This document shows positions 8,794 to 17,012 of a DNA stretch of 64,000 bases, piece after piece. Under the pieces are notes generated by a model. The model was not told where the DNA came from. It saw nothing but the letters and a program-made list of their open reading frames with translations, and ran no database searches. Within the stretch, counting starts at the first letter, position 1. Every line of letters starts with the position of its first letter. The position numbers were made by a program, and so were the translations under genes. The DNA is taken from the NCBI RefSeq assembly GCF_016464705.1, contig NZ_JAEHOB010000002.1, positions 124,001 to 188,000 on the forward strand, given 5' to 3'. The stretch is from Qaidamihabitans albus (GTDB lineage: Bacteria; Actinomycetota; Actinomycetes; Mycobacteriales; Pseudonocardiaceae).

Positions 8794-9639
8794 CTAGAAG
8801 CGCAGCCGCCTGAGGTAGCCGTAACTGCGTTCGGCGCTCGCCAGCGGGTCCGCCGGCTGGTCGTGCTCCACCACGTACTCCTTCACGCCGGAGACGTCCC
8901 TCCGCCGGAAGATCCGGCGGAAGTCGATCGTGCCGTAACCGACGTCCTCGAACGACCCGTCCGGAGCCCGGTCCTTGACATGGAACACCGGGAACCGCCC
9001 CGGGTACCGCTCGAAGTACGTCACGGGGTCGTAACCGGCGTGCACGATCCAGTACAGGTCCAGCTCGAAGTTGACGTAACGCGGGTCGGTCTCGCCGGCC
9101 AGGATGTCGTAGAGCACCTGCCCGTCCACGGACCGGAAGTCGAAGTCGTGGTTGTGGTACAGGAAGCGCAACCCGGCCGCCCGCGCCGCACGGCCGGCCT
9201 CGGTGAACTCACCGGCCACCTGACGGTAGCCCTCAGGTGTCCACAGTGAACTCGGCAGCCACGGCACCACCACGGACTCCACGCCGAGCACGTGCGCGTT
9301 GTCCAGCTCCCGCTGCCAGTCGCCGCGAACGGCGTCCAGCGGAAGGTGCGTCAGCACGGCCCGCAGCCCGGCCCGGTCCAGCATCTCCCGGAACCGCTGC
9401 GGGCTGTGCCCGTACAGGCCGCTCACCCCGACCGTCGCGTAGCCGATCTCGCCGAGGCGATCGAGCGTGCCCTGCGGGTCCACGGTCATCAGCGACCGCA
9501 CCGTGTAGAGCTGGATGCCGATATGCCCTGCCGGAACGTGCCGCGGGGCCGCCGCCGCCGTACCGCCGAGCCAGGCGGTGGTACCGGCCACGGCCGCGGA
9601 ACCGGCCGCCAGCCGGAGGAAATCGCGCCGGGTGCTCAT
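8794..9639 (-). CDS. Tat-exported xylose-isomerase-like TIM-barrel protein (sugar isomerase/epimerase family)
   Basis: This 281-residue protein has a twin-arginine signal (MSTRRDFLRLAAGSAAVAG, cleavage after about residue 34) followed by an AP-endonuclease-2/xylose-isomerase-like TIM barrel. Metal and active-site candidates are seen in LYHNHDFDFRSVDG, NFELDLYWIVHAG, FHVKDRAPDG and VVEHDQP, where the acidic and histidine ligands of the family lie. The ATG overlaps the stop of the ThuA fusion gene (ATGA at 9639-9636), so the two are translationally coupled. Secreted relatives act on keto- or deoxy-sugars made by neighbouring dehydrogenases. The substrate is unknown; context suggests a sugar oxidised or modified outside the membrane by the ThuA/dehydrogenase fusion. 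Confidence 0.8.
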   Translation of the reverse strand: MSTRRDFLRLAAGSAAVAGTTAWLGGTAAAAPRHVPAGHIGIQLYTVRSLMTVDPQGTLDRLGEIGYATVGVSGLYGHSPQRFREMLDRAGLRAVLTHLPLDAVRGDWQRELDNAHVLGVESVVVPWLPSSLWTPEGYRQVAGEFTEAGRAARAAGLRFLYHNHDFDFRSVDGQVLYDILAGETDPRYVNFELDLYWIVHAGYDPVTYFERYPGRFPVFHVKDRAPDGSFEDVGYGTIDFRRIFRRRDVSGVKEYVVEHDQPADPLASAERSYGYLRRLRF

Positions 9640-12600
9640 CGGGTCACTCCCTTCCCGTTGAACTGCAGCGAGTCCAGCGACAGCAGGTCGGCCTGATCCG
9701 GCGACCAGTCCGGATTGCTGAACACGAGATGGAGCTTCACCGTGCGGCCCGGATCGGTCAGCGGCACGGTCGGCGTGACGACCTCACCCCAGCCGCCGGT
9801 GTTCGGCACCTCGACCGAGCCGAGCAGCTCACCGGTCGGCGAGTCCGCGCGGAACTCGATGGTTCCGCCGATGCCGCCCGAGCCGACGGCCGGGGTCACC
9901 GAGTCGATGCCCATCAGGTGCACGGGTTCGTAGGCCACCCAGTCACCGTGCTCGATCTCACCGAGCCGCTTGCCCGCCGAGGCGTCCCCTCGGTTGAGGA
10001 CCTGCACCCCGCCGGTGTCCTCGAAGTGCTCCGCCTCCTTGAACTTCGGCTCCAGCGTGACGTGCGCCGAACCCGTGAGCGCGGGCACATCACCGGGGCC
10101 GCCACCGTCGGTGTACTGGGCACTCAGGGCCGCGTAGAGGTTCTGCCCCGGACCGTGGCTGTCGCCGGCGTCCGTGGTCACCTCGCCGCGGCAGCCGGTG
10201 ACGTTGTCCATCGGATGCAGGTGGTCGTCATGACCGAGCTGCGACTGGACGACGACCTTCGAGCAGTCGATGCTGCCGTCCTCCCGGTCGTTCACCTGCA
10301 CCACGAACGGGATCGTGTCACCGAAGTCGAACATGCCGCCGTCCTTCGGCAGCACGATCCGCACATCGGGCCTGGTGTTGCCCGCCGTGATCTCGGTGGT
10401 CGCCACACCGGTCAGCTCGGGGTTCGTCGTGCTGGCGACCGTGAGCCGCACGGTGTACTGCCCCCGCTCGGTGAACGTGTGCGTCGGGTTCGCCTCCGTG
10501 GAGTCGACCGTCCCGTCGTTGTCGAAGTCCCATGCGTAGGTGAGCGGCTCACCGTCTCCCCCGGCCGAGCCCGCGCTGGAGAACTCGACGGTCAGCGGTG
10601 CCCGGCCCGAATCGGCCGAGACGTCGACCTTGGCTGTCGGTGGCCTTCCCTCGGCCACGTAGTCGATGCGGTAGATACCCGCGCCGTCGTTGCTGCCACC
10701 GCGCCCGGTGCCGCTGCCCTCACCGAAGTCGATGACGTAGAGCGAGCCGTCCGGCCCGAACTGCGCCTCGAACGGCTGGATCCACGTCATGTCCTGGAAG
10801 ATGCCGTTGATCGAGAGCAGCTCCCCCGCACGTGCGGGGGCGAATCTCGGGTCGGTGAACGTCTGGTCCCGCTGCTGCACCGACATCACCTTGAACCACT
10901 TGCGGGTCAGCTCGTAGTTGAACCACTTGCCGTCGAAGTACTCGGGGAACTTCGTGACCAGGGGGTTGTCGGGGTCGTAGTCGTAGACCGGCCCGGCCAT
11001 CGGGCCACCGCCACCGGTGCCCAGCTCGGGGAACTGCGGCGACTGCGAGTACGCGTACCACATCCACGCCGGCGTCGCGGGCGGAAGCTCGGTCAGGCCG
11101 GTGTTGTTCGGCGAGTCGTTGACCAGGTTTCCGCAGTCGAACACCGGGCCGGACTCGCCGGTGGCGAAGTCGTAGTCGTTGAACGGCGTGTTGACGCCCG
11201 TGCAGTACGGCCAGCCGTGGTTGCCCGCCTCCGTGATGCGCAGGAACTCGACCGTCCCCTCCGGGCCGCGCTCGGGGTCGGCCTGCCGGGCGTCCGGACC
11301 GTAGTCGCCGACGAGCAGCGCGTCCGTCTGCGGGTCGACGGTGATCCGGAACGGGTTGCGCAGACCCATCACGTAGATCTCCGGCCGCGTCAGGTCGGTA
11401 CCCGGCGGGAACAGGTTGCCCTCCGGGACCGTGTACGTCCCGTCCGGCTGCGGCGTGATGCGGAGGACCTTGCCGCGCAGGTCGTTGGTGTTGCCCGACG
11501 TGCCCTGCGCGTCCCACGCGCGCCTGCCGTCCCGTTCGTCGATCGGTGCGAAGCCGTCCGAGGCGAACGGGTCGGTGTTGTCGCCGGTGGCGACGTAGAG
11601 GTTGCCCTTCGAGTCGAAGGTGATCGAGCCGGCCATGTGCGAGTTGGCGCGGCCCTCACCCCGGTAGGTCGGGATCTCCAGCAGCACCTTCTCCGACGCC
11701 GGGTCCACCGTGCTGTCCGCGGACACCGTGAACCGGGACAGGTTCATCCTCGGTTCGGCCTGGTCCGAGTAGAGCAGGTAGAGGTGGTTGTTCTCGGCGA
11801 AGCCGGGGTCGAGGGTGAGCCCTAGCAGCCCGTCCGACTGGCTGGTCATCTCCGGCGTGTACTGGAAGTCCAGCGCGGTGGTCACCTGCCGGGTCTCCTG
11901 GTCGATCACCTTGAGCGCGCCGGTGCGCTGGATGTAGAACACCCGCCGATCGGGTGCCACGGCGAGTTCGAACGGGTCGGCGAGCCCCTCCTCGGCCAGC
12001 GCGACCCGCTGGAAGTTGCCGGTCTGCGTCGCCGAGCAGTCGCCGGGCGCGGCGCCCGCCGCCCACTCGATGCCGCCGAGCAGGTGCTCCAGGAACAGTG
12101 CGTCGGAGAACTTCTCCGCGGCGTGCCCGCCCGCGGTGAACCAGGACCGGCCGCCGTCGTAGTTCTGGCACCACGAGTAGGGATGGTCGACCCCCTCGTC
12201 GAGCCCGTTGATGCCGTCACGGACCTTGATCTGCGCGAGCGTGTGCACCTTGCCCGTGGGGTTGGCGCGCCAGTTGTACCACTCCTCGTGCTGCTCCCAT
12301 AGCTCGGGCAGGTCCTTTGTGGATGGATGTGCGCGGTCGAGCACCTTGACCCGGCCGACCTGTGGCGCCGGGTGGTAGTCGAAGATCGCGCCGACCAGCC
12401 CCTCGTACCAGGCCCAGTCCCGTTCACTGGCCGATGCGGCGTGCAGGCCCGTCCAGCCGCCCCCGCCGCGGATGTAGCGCTGGAACGCCTCGCGCTGGCC
12501 TGCGTCGAGCAGATCACCCGACTGCGGCGTGGAGTTGGTGTTGTTGAAGACGACCGCGTCGAACCGCGCCAGGTTGTCATCGGTGAACGCCGCCGCGTCG

Positions 12601-12821
12601 TCGGTGGCCTCCACGTCGAACCCGTGCTCGGCACCGAGCTGTTCGATCGCCGCGATCCCGGCCGGGATCGATTCGTGGTAGAAGTTCGTGACCTTGGAGA
12701 ACACGAGCACGCTGAACCGGGACTGGGCGGCGGCGGGCAGCGCCGCCGCCAACCCGAGTGTCAGCAACATGGCGAGCACCGCCGCCACGCTCCGGCTTCG
12801 GACACGTCTGTGACCGGACAT
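9636..12821 (-). CDS. secreted ThuA / sugar dehydrogenase / PKD multidomain protein
   Basis: This 1061-residue secreted protein has an N-terminal signal (VAAVLAMLLTLGLAAALPAAAQ). A ThuA domain spans about residues 35-255 (FSKVTNFYHESIPAGIAAIE, GGGGWTGLHAA). A soluble PQQ-type glucose/sorbosone dehydrogenase beta-propeller spans about 270-715 (YTPEMTSQSDGLLGLTLDPG, NPFRITVDPQ). A PKD domain lies at about 735-820 (YAWDFDNDGTVDSTEANPTH), and a C-terminal beta-sandwich, possibly carbohydrate-binding, follows (GEIEHGDWVAYEPVHL). ThuA proteins belong to disaccharide (trehalose-type) oxidation routes with Gfo/Idh partners. A Gfo/Idh gene lies directly upstream, and a TIM-barrel protein is coupled downstream. 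A LacI-type operator precedes it (12855-12870). The substrate is not deducible. Confidence 0.85.
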   Translation of the reverse strand: MSGHRRVRSRSVAAVLAMLLTLGLAAALPAAAQSRFSVLVFSKVTNFYHESIPAGIAAIEQLGAEHGFDVEATDDAAAFTDDNLARFDAVVFNNTNSTPQSGDLLDAGQREAFQRYIRGGGGWTGLHAASASERDWAWYEGLVGAIFDYHPAPQVGRVKVLDRAHPSTKDLPELWEQHEEWYNWRANPTGKVHTLAQIKVRDGINGLDEGVDHPYSWCQNYDGGRSWFTAGGHAAEKFSDALFLEHLLGGIEWAAGAAPGDCSATQTGNFQRVALAEEGLADPFELAVAPDRRVFYIQRTGALKVIDQETRQVTTALDFQYTPEMTSQSDGLLGLTLDPGFAENNHLYLLYSDQAEPRMNLSRFTVSADSTVDPASEKVLLEIPTYRGEGRANSHMAGSITFDSKGNLYVATGDNTDPFASDGFAPIDERDGRRAWDAQGTSGNTNDLRGKVLRITPQPDGTYTVPEGNLFPPGTDLTRPEIYVMGLRNPFRITVDPQTDALLVGDYGPDARQADPERGPEGTVEFLRITEAGNHGWPYCTGVNTPFNDYDFATGESGPVFDCGNLVNDSPNNTGLTELPPATPAWMWYAYSQSPQFPELGTGGGGPMAGPVYDYDPDNPLVTKFPEYFDGKWFNYELTRKWFKVMSVQQRDQTFTDPRFAPARAGELLSINGIFQDMTWIQPFEAQFGPDGSLYVIDFGEGSGTGRGGSNDGAGIYRIDYVAEGRPPTAKVDVSADSGRAPLTVEFSSAGSAGGDGEPLTYAWDFDNDGTVDSTEANPTHTFTERGQYTVRLTVASTTNPELTGVATTEITAGNTRPDVRIVLPKDGGMFDFGDTIPFVVQVNDREDGSIDCSKVVVQSQLGHDDHLHPMDNVTGCRGEVTTDAGDSHGPGQNLYAALSAQYTDGGGPGDVPALTGSAHVTLEPKFKEAEHFEDTGGVQVLNRGDASAGKRLGEIEHGDWVAYEPVHLMGIDSVTPAVGSGGIGGTIEFRADSPTGELLGSVEVPNTGGWGEVVTPTVPLTDPGRTVKLHLVFSNPDWSPDQADLLSLDSLQFNGKGVTR

Positions 12822-12854
12822 GTGGACCCTCTCCGTTGAGTAGTCTGAACAGTC

Positions 12855-12870
12855 GGGAAAACGCTTTCAC
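12855..12870. promoter_or_regulatory. LacI-family operator upstream of the ThuA fusion gene
   Basis: GGGAAAACGCTTTCAC contains a near-palindromic core (GAAAACGCTTTC) of the LacI-family type (consensus TGAAAGCGCTTTCA). It lies 34-49 bp upstream of the ATG at 12821. The operators before the LacI gene (16929-16955) share the CGCTTTCA half, so the same regulator probably controls both units. Confidence 0.6.
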
Positions 12871-12921
12871 TACATGCCGGGTGTTATTCGGTTGTCGTGC
12901 CGGGATCGTGGGGTTGTTGTT

Positions 12922-14082
12922 CTAAAGACGCAGCTCGGGTACCGCCACCTTGCGGCCCTCCCTGGCCGAGAGCAGCCCGAGCTCGGCCAGCTGCACACCG
13001 CGGGCACCGGCCAGGAAGTCCCACGGGAACGGCTCGCCGCAGGCGACGTGCCGCAGGAAGAGCTCCCACTGCGCCTTGAATCCGTTGTCGAACTCGTCGT
13101 TGTCGGGCACCTCCTGCCACTGCGCGCGGAAGTCCTCGGTCGCGGGCAGGTCGGGATTCCACACCGGTTTCGGCGTGCTCGCGCGGTGCTGCACGCGGCA
13201 GCGGCGCAGGCCCGCCACCGCGCTGCCCTCGGTTCCGTCCACCTGGAACTCCACCAGCTCGTCGCGGAAGACCCGCGTCGCCCACGACGAGTTGATCTGT
13301 GCCACGACACCGCCGTCCAGCTCGAAGATGCCGTAGGCGGCGTCGTCGGCGGTACACACGTAGGCCGCACCGGCCTCGTCCACCCGTTGCGGGATGTGCG
13401 TCGCTGCGTGCGCCTGCACCGATCTGACCGGGCCGAAGATCTCCTCGAGCACGTACCGCCAGTGGCAGAACATGTCGACGATGATCCCGCCACCGTCCTC
13501 GGCGCGGTAGTTCCACGACGGGCGCTGGGACTCCTGCCAGTCGCCCTCGAAGACCCAGTAGCCGAACTCCCCGCGCACCGAGAGCACGCGGCCGAAGAAG
13601 CCGCCGTCGACGAGACGCTTCAGCTTGCGCAGCCCGGGCAGGAACAGCTTGTCCTGCACGACGCCGACCTTGACCCCGGCATCGCGTGCCAGCCTGCCCA
13701 GTTCCAGCGCGGCCGCGGCGTTCTCGGCGATCGGCTTCTCCGTGTAGACGTGCAGGCCCGCGGCGATCGCCTCGCGGACGCACTCCTCACGGCGGCTGGT
13801 CACCTGCGCGTCGAAGTAGATCGCCGCGTCCGGAGCACGCAGCGCCTCGCCGAGGTCGGTCGTCCACCGGTCGAGGCCGTGCTCCTTGGCGAGCGTGGCG
13901 AGCTTGTTCTCGTTGCGTCCCACCAGCACCGGCTCGGGGCGCAGCACGGTCCCGTCCGGCAGCGGCAGCCCGCCCTGCTCCCGGATCGCCAGTATCGAGC
14001 GCAGCAGGTGCTGCCGGTAGCCCATCCGGCCCGTGACACCGTTCATCACGATCCCGATGGACCGGTCCTCGTTCACCGCCAT
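12922..14082 (-). CDS. Gfo/Idh/MocA-family oxidoreductase
   Basis: This 386-residue NAD(P)-dependent sugar dehydrogenase has an N-terminal Rossmann fold (IGIVMNGVTGRMGYRQHLL), the family box EKPIAENAAAALEL that carries the conserved lysine, and a C-terminal alpha/beta domain with GGGIIVDMFCHWRYVLEEIF, where the catalytic histidine is expected. The start ATG 14082 is supported by GAAGAGGTG about 6 bp upstream. It lies 20 bp after the ABC ATPase gene on the same strand and so belongs to the importer operon. Gfo/Idh enzymes pair with ThuA proteins in disaccharide pathways (ThuA-ThuB), and here a ThuA fusion follows. It likely oxidises the imported substrate or its product in the cytoplasm. Confidence 0.88.
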   Translation of the reverse strand: MAVNEDRSIGIVMNGVTGRMGYRQHLLRSILAIREQGGLPLPDGTVLRPEPVLVGRNENKLATLAKEHGLDRWTTDLGEALRAPDAAIYFDAQVTSRREECVREAIAAGLHVYTEKPIAENAAAALELGRLARDAGVKVGVVQDKLFLPGLRKLKRLVDGGFFGRVLSVRGEFGYWVFEGDWQESQRPSWNYRAEDGGGIIVDMFCHWRYVLEEIFGPVRSVQAHAATHIPQRVDEAGAAYVCTADDAAYGIFELDGGVVAQINSSWATRVFRDELVEFQVDGTEGSAVAGLRRCRVQHRASTPKPVWNPDLPATEDFRAQWQEVPDNDEFDNGFKAQWELFLRHVACGEPFPWDFLAGARGVQLAELGLLSAREGRKVAVPELRL

Positions 14083-14102
14083 GTGCACCTCTTCCGTCCG
14101 CT

Positions 14103-14948
14103 TCAGTCCGCCGCGACCGCGGCGCCGAGGTGGTCCCGGATGTGCCGGGTGGCCCTCGCGAACTCCGGCTCCGCCATCGTCGTGCCGTAGTCGCGGTCCG
14201 CGGGCAGTCCGATCTCGATCACACCGGCGACCGTTCCCGGCCGCGCGGTCATCATCACGACGCGGTCGGCCAGGTACACCGCCTCGGCGATCGAGTGGGT
14301 CACCAGCAGCACCGTGGTCCCGGTCTCCTGCCAGATCCGCCGCAGCTCGACGTTCATCTGCTCGCGGGTGAGCGCGTCGAGCGCACCGAAGGGCTCGTCC
14401 ATGAGCAGGACGGGCGGGCGGTGCAGCAGCGCCCGGCACAGCGCCACCCGCTGCTGCATCCCACCGGAGAGCTCGTGCGGATAGGCGTCCTCGAAGCCGG
14501 TCAGCCCGGTCATGGCGATCAGCTCGTCGGCCCGCTCCCTGGCCTGCCGAGCAGGCATCCGCCGCATCTCGGCCTGCAGCAGGATGTTCTTCCGGGCCGA
14601 GCGCCACTCCAGCAGCGCCGCCTTCTGGAAGACGTAGCCCACGTCGGGCCGGGGCGCGGTGACCTCCTCGCCGAGCAGCCGCGCCGTCCCGGACGACGGC
14701 GCGAGCAGCCCGGAGGCCAGCTTCAGCAGAGTGGACTTCCCGCAACCGGAGGGCCCGACGATCGCGACGAACTCTCCCGGCCGCACGCGCAGGGTGACGT
14801 CCTGCAACGCGGTCACGTCCTTGCGCTTGGTGCGAAACCGCACCGCGACCTCGTCGAGTTCCACCGCGTGTCCGGGGTCCGTGAGCGGCCGCTCCATCGG
14901 GGCCACGCGTTCGGCCGTGCTGCCAGGGGGCATGGGTTCTTCCCTCAT
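14103..14948 (-). CDS. ABC transporter ATP-binding protein (SsuB/TauB-type)
   Basis: This is a 281-residue ATPase of the nitrate/sulfonate/taurine-type importer family. It has Walker A GPSGCGKSTLL, Q-loop VFQKAALLEWRSARKN, signature HELSGGMQQRVALCRALL, Walker B VLLMDEPFGALD and the H-loop LLVTHSIAEAVYLADR. It couples ATP hydrolysis to transport through the permease at 15986. Its ATG overlaps the stop of the substrate-binding protein gene (ATGA at 14948-14945). With the permease and binding protein it forms a complete importer in the order permease, binding protein, ATPase, Gfo/Idh oxidoreductase. In this family the ATPase does not reveal the substrate. Confidence 0.92.
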   Translation of the reverse strand: MREEPMPPGSTAERVAPMERPLTDPGHAVELDEVAVRFRTKRKDVTALQDVTLRVRPGEFVAIVGPSGCGKSTLLKLASGLLAPSSGTARLLGEEVTAPRPDVGYVFQKAALLEWRSARKNILLQAEMRRMPARQARERADELIAMTGLTGFEDAYPHELSGGMQQRVALCRALLHRPPVLLMDEPFGALDALTREQMNVELRRIWQETGTTVLLVTHSIAEAVYLADRVVMMTARPGTVAGVIEIGLPADRDYGTTMAEPEFARATRHIRDHLGAAVAAD

Positions 14949-15964
14949 TCCTTGGGAGCCAGTCCGCTTTCCCAGTAGGTGCCGGGGTCCTCGGCACTTT
15001 CGATCACACCGGCGTCGGCGAAGATCTGGATGGTCTCCTGCCAGTCCTGCTCGGTGTTCACGCCGGGCCGCTCGCCGGTGGTCGCCTCCGTGTGCAGCAG
15101 TTCGAGCGTCGCGGCGAACTGCTCGGAGACCACCTCCGCCGAAGGCAGCTGCTCCGAGGCGCCCTCCATCGCCGCGACCGCGGCGTCCTGGTCCTCCTGC
15201 GCCGCGCTCCAGGCCGCGCTGGTCGCGGTGACCATCCGCTGCACCAGGTCGCGGTTCTCGGTGATGTTGCGCTGCGAGGTGAGCAGGCCGTTGGAGTAGA
15301 AGTTCAGCCCGTAGTCGGCGAAGCGGAGGTAGGAGACCTCCTTGCCTGCCTTCTCCTGCATCGTCGGGCCCTGGTCGGTGGCGTAGCCCAGCAGGGCGTC
15401 GGTCTGTCCCGACATGACGGCGGCCATCTTGCCTGCCGCGTCGGTGTTCCGGAGCTCGACGTCGCCCTCGGCCATGCCGTTCGCGCGCAGGAACGCGGGG
15501 AAGGTCTTGCTCAGCGCGTCACCCGCCGTGCTCGCGATCGTCTTGCCCTTGAGGTCCTGCGGGGAGGAGATGTTCTGCTCGCTGAAGAACTGCGCGGCCG
15601 CCGGGGTCGTCTGCAGGAACACGCCGATGCTCTTGACGTCGAGCCCCTGCCCGACACCGGCCATCAGCGCCGGTGTGTCGGCCCAGCCGAAGTCGGTCTG
15701 CCCGGCCGCCGTGGCCTGCACCGTCTTCTGCGAGCCCTGGCCGGCCCGGATCTGCAGGTCGATCCCGTGTTCCTCGTAGATCCCCTGCGCCTTGCCGTAG
15801 TAGAACGGCGCGTGCTCGCCGTAGGGATACCAGTTGAGGGTCAGCGTGACCTTGTCGAGCTGCTTGCCTTCGGCGTTGGTGGTGGTCTCCGGTTCGGAAC
15901 CGCCGCAGCCCGCGGCGAGGAGGAGCACCGCGACAGCGCTGGCGGCGAGTGCGCGTAACTTCAT
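14945..15964 (-). CDS. ABC transporter substrate-binding lipoprotein (NMT1/THI5-like)
   Basis: This 339-residue lipoprotein has a signal peptide ending in the lipobox LLLAAGC, so the mature cysteine is about residue 20, and it stays attached to the outer face of the membrane. The fold is that of SsuA/THI5-like binding proteins: TLTLNWYPYGEHAPFYYGKA (the NMT1 opening), QGIYEEHGIDLQI, GWADTPALMAG, DLKGKTIASTAGDALSK. Such proteins bind sulfonates, nitrilotriacetate-like acids, pyrimidine precursors or aromatic acids. The THI5-like opening would fit a pyrimidine, but the neighbours (Gfo/Idh, ThuA, enolase-superfamily enzyme) point to an acid sugar or related compound. The substrate remains open. 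Confidence 0.88.
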   Translation of the reverse strand: MKLRALAASAVAVLLLAAGCGGSEPETTTNAEGKQLDKVTLTLNWYPYGEHAPFYYGKAQGIYEEHGIDLQIRAGQGSQKTVQATAAGQTDFGWADTPALMAGVGQGLDVKSIGVFLQTTPAAAQFFSEQNISSPQDLKGKTIASTAGDALSKTFPAFLRANGMAEGDVELRNTDAAGKMAAVMSGQTDALLGYATDQGPTMQEKAGKEVSYLRFADYGLNFYSNGLLTSQRNITENRDLVQRMVTATSAAWSAAQEDQDAAVAAMEGASEQLPSAEVVSEQFAATLELLHTEATTGERPGVNTEQDWQETIQIFADAGVIESAEDPGTYWESGLAPKE

Positions 15965-15985
15965 GGGTGAAGGGCCTTTCCTTCT

Positions 15986-16870
15986 CTACAGGTTGGTGGT
16001 GGTGCCTTCGCCGCGGCGGCTCGCGTGCCACGGCAGCACCAGGTACTCCAGCCATTCCACGAGCACGAACAGCAGGACGCCGAGCAGCGACATGATGAGC
16101 AGGCCCGCGAAGAGCACCGGGGTGTCGAGGTTGCCGTTGGCCTGCAGGATGACGAAGCCGAGCCCCGCGTCGGCGCCGACGAACTCGCCGACGACAGCGC
16201 CGGTGACGGCCATCGTCGCGGCGACCTTCAGGCCGGAGAACAGGTGCGGCAGCGAGGCGGGGAACCGGATCTTCCAGAACGTCTGCCCCCGCTTCGCCCC
16301 CATCGTCGCGGAGAGCTGCAGCATCTCCGGGTCGACCGACTTGAGCCCGGTGACCATGGAGATGACCACGGGAAAGAAGGCCATCAGCACCGCGACCACG
16401 ATCTTCGGCCCGAGGCCGAAGCCGAGCCAGACCACGAACAGCGGGGCGATCGCGATCTTCGGGATCACCTGGGCGAAGAGCAGCAGCGGGTACAGCGTCT
16501 TCTCGACCGTCGGCGAGTTCACCATCACCACGGCCGCGAAGACGCCGATGGCCGCGGCGATGACGAAACCGAGCAGCGTCTCGTAGCCGGTGGTCCAGGT
16601 GTGTTCCCAGAAGTACTCGGGCCGGGAGGCGATGGCGTCGAAGGTGTCCCCCGGCGACGGAACGAGATACGGCTCCACCAGCTCGGCCGCCGTGACAGCC
16701 CACCACGCGACGACGATGGCCGCCAGCAGCACGAACGGCCGCCACGAGCGCTCGGCGAACCCGGCCAGGCGTTCACCGAGACCGGGTCGCGAGCGTTCGA
16801 CGACGCCGTCCGGCGGGGAAGCCGGGGACGGTGCGCTGCCCGCCCGTTCCGACTGACTGTGCGTGACCAT
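15986..16870 (-). CDS. ABC transporter permease (SsuC/TauC-type)
   Basis: This 294-residue integral membrane protein has about six hydrophobic helices, beginning with FVLLAAIVVAWWAVTAAELV at residues 38-57. The EAA loop is LSATMGAKRGQTFWKIRFPA, which docks to the ATPase. The start ATG 16870 follows GGAGGGTC and yields a short cytoplasmic, proline-rich N-terminus; in-frame codons upstream would run into the operator region. It is the first gene of the importer operon and faces the LacI regulator across a 142-bp control region that contains two tandem LacI-type operators. The importer as a whole is complete in this window. Confidence 0.9.
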   Translation of the reverse strand: MVTHSQSERAGSAPSPASPPDGVVERSRPGLGERLAGFAERSWRPFVLLAAIVVAWWAVTAAELVEPYLVPSPGDTFDAIASRPEYFWEHTWTTGYETLLGFVIAAAIGVFAAVVMVNSPTVEKTLYPLLLFAQVIPKIAIAPLFVVWLGFGLGPKIVVAVLMAFFPVVISMVTGLKSVDPEMLQLSATMGAKRGQTFWKIRFPASLPHLFSGLKVAATMAVTGAVVGEFVGADAGLGFVILQANGNLDTPVLFAGLLIMSLLGVLLFVLVEWLEYLVLPWHASRRGEGTTTNL

Positions 16871-16928
16871 GACCCTCCGCTCGCCGGCCGCTGCCGGAAA
16901 ACACCCGATCGAGATCGTTCGGCGCGTC

Positions 16929-16955
16929 TGAATGCGCTTTCTGAATGCGCTTTCA
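16929..16955. promoter_or_regulatory. tandem LacI-type operators between importer operon and regulator gene
   Basis: Two 14-bp copies abut and share one base: TGAATGCGCTTTCT at 16929-16942 and TGAATGCGCTTTCA at 16942-16955. Both match the LacI-family consensus TGAAAGCGCTTTCA closely. A possible -10 (TAGAGT, 16958-16963) for the regulator gene follows at once, so bound repressor would block it as well as the divergent importer promoter. Confidence 0.7.
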
Positions 16956-17012
16956 GGTAGAGTAAGCACGGCTGGGAACTCGGTCAAGGTCTCTTTACCC
17001 CAGGAGCTCGCT

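Noticed and set aside
9237-11825. Plus-strand 862-codon frame
   Set aside because: Antisense to the ThuA-dehydrogenase gene, with the same biased composition and no motif.
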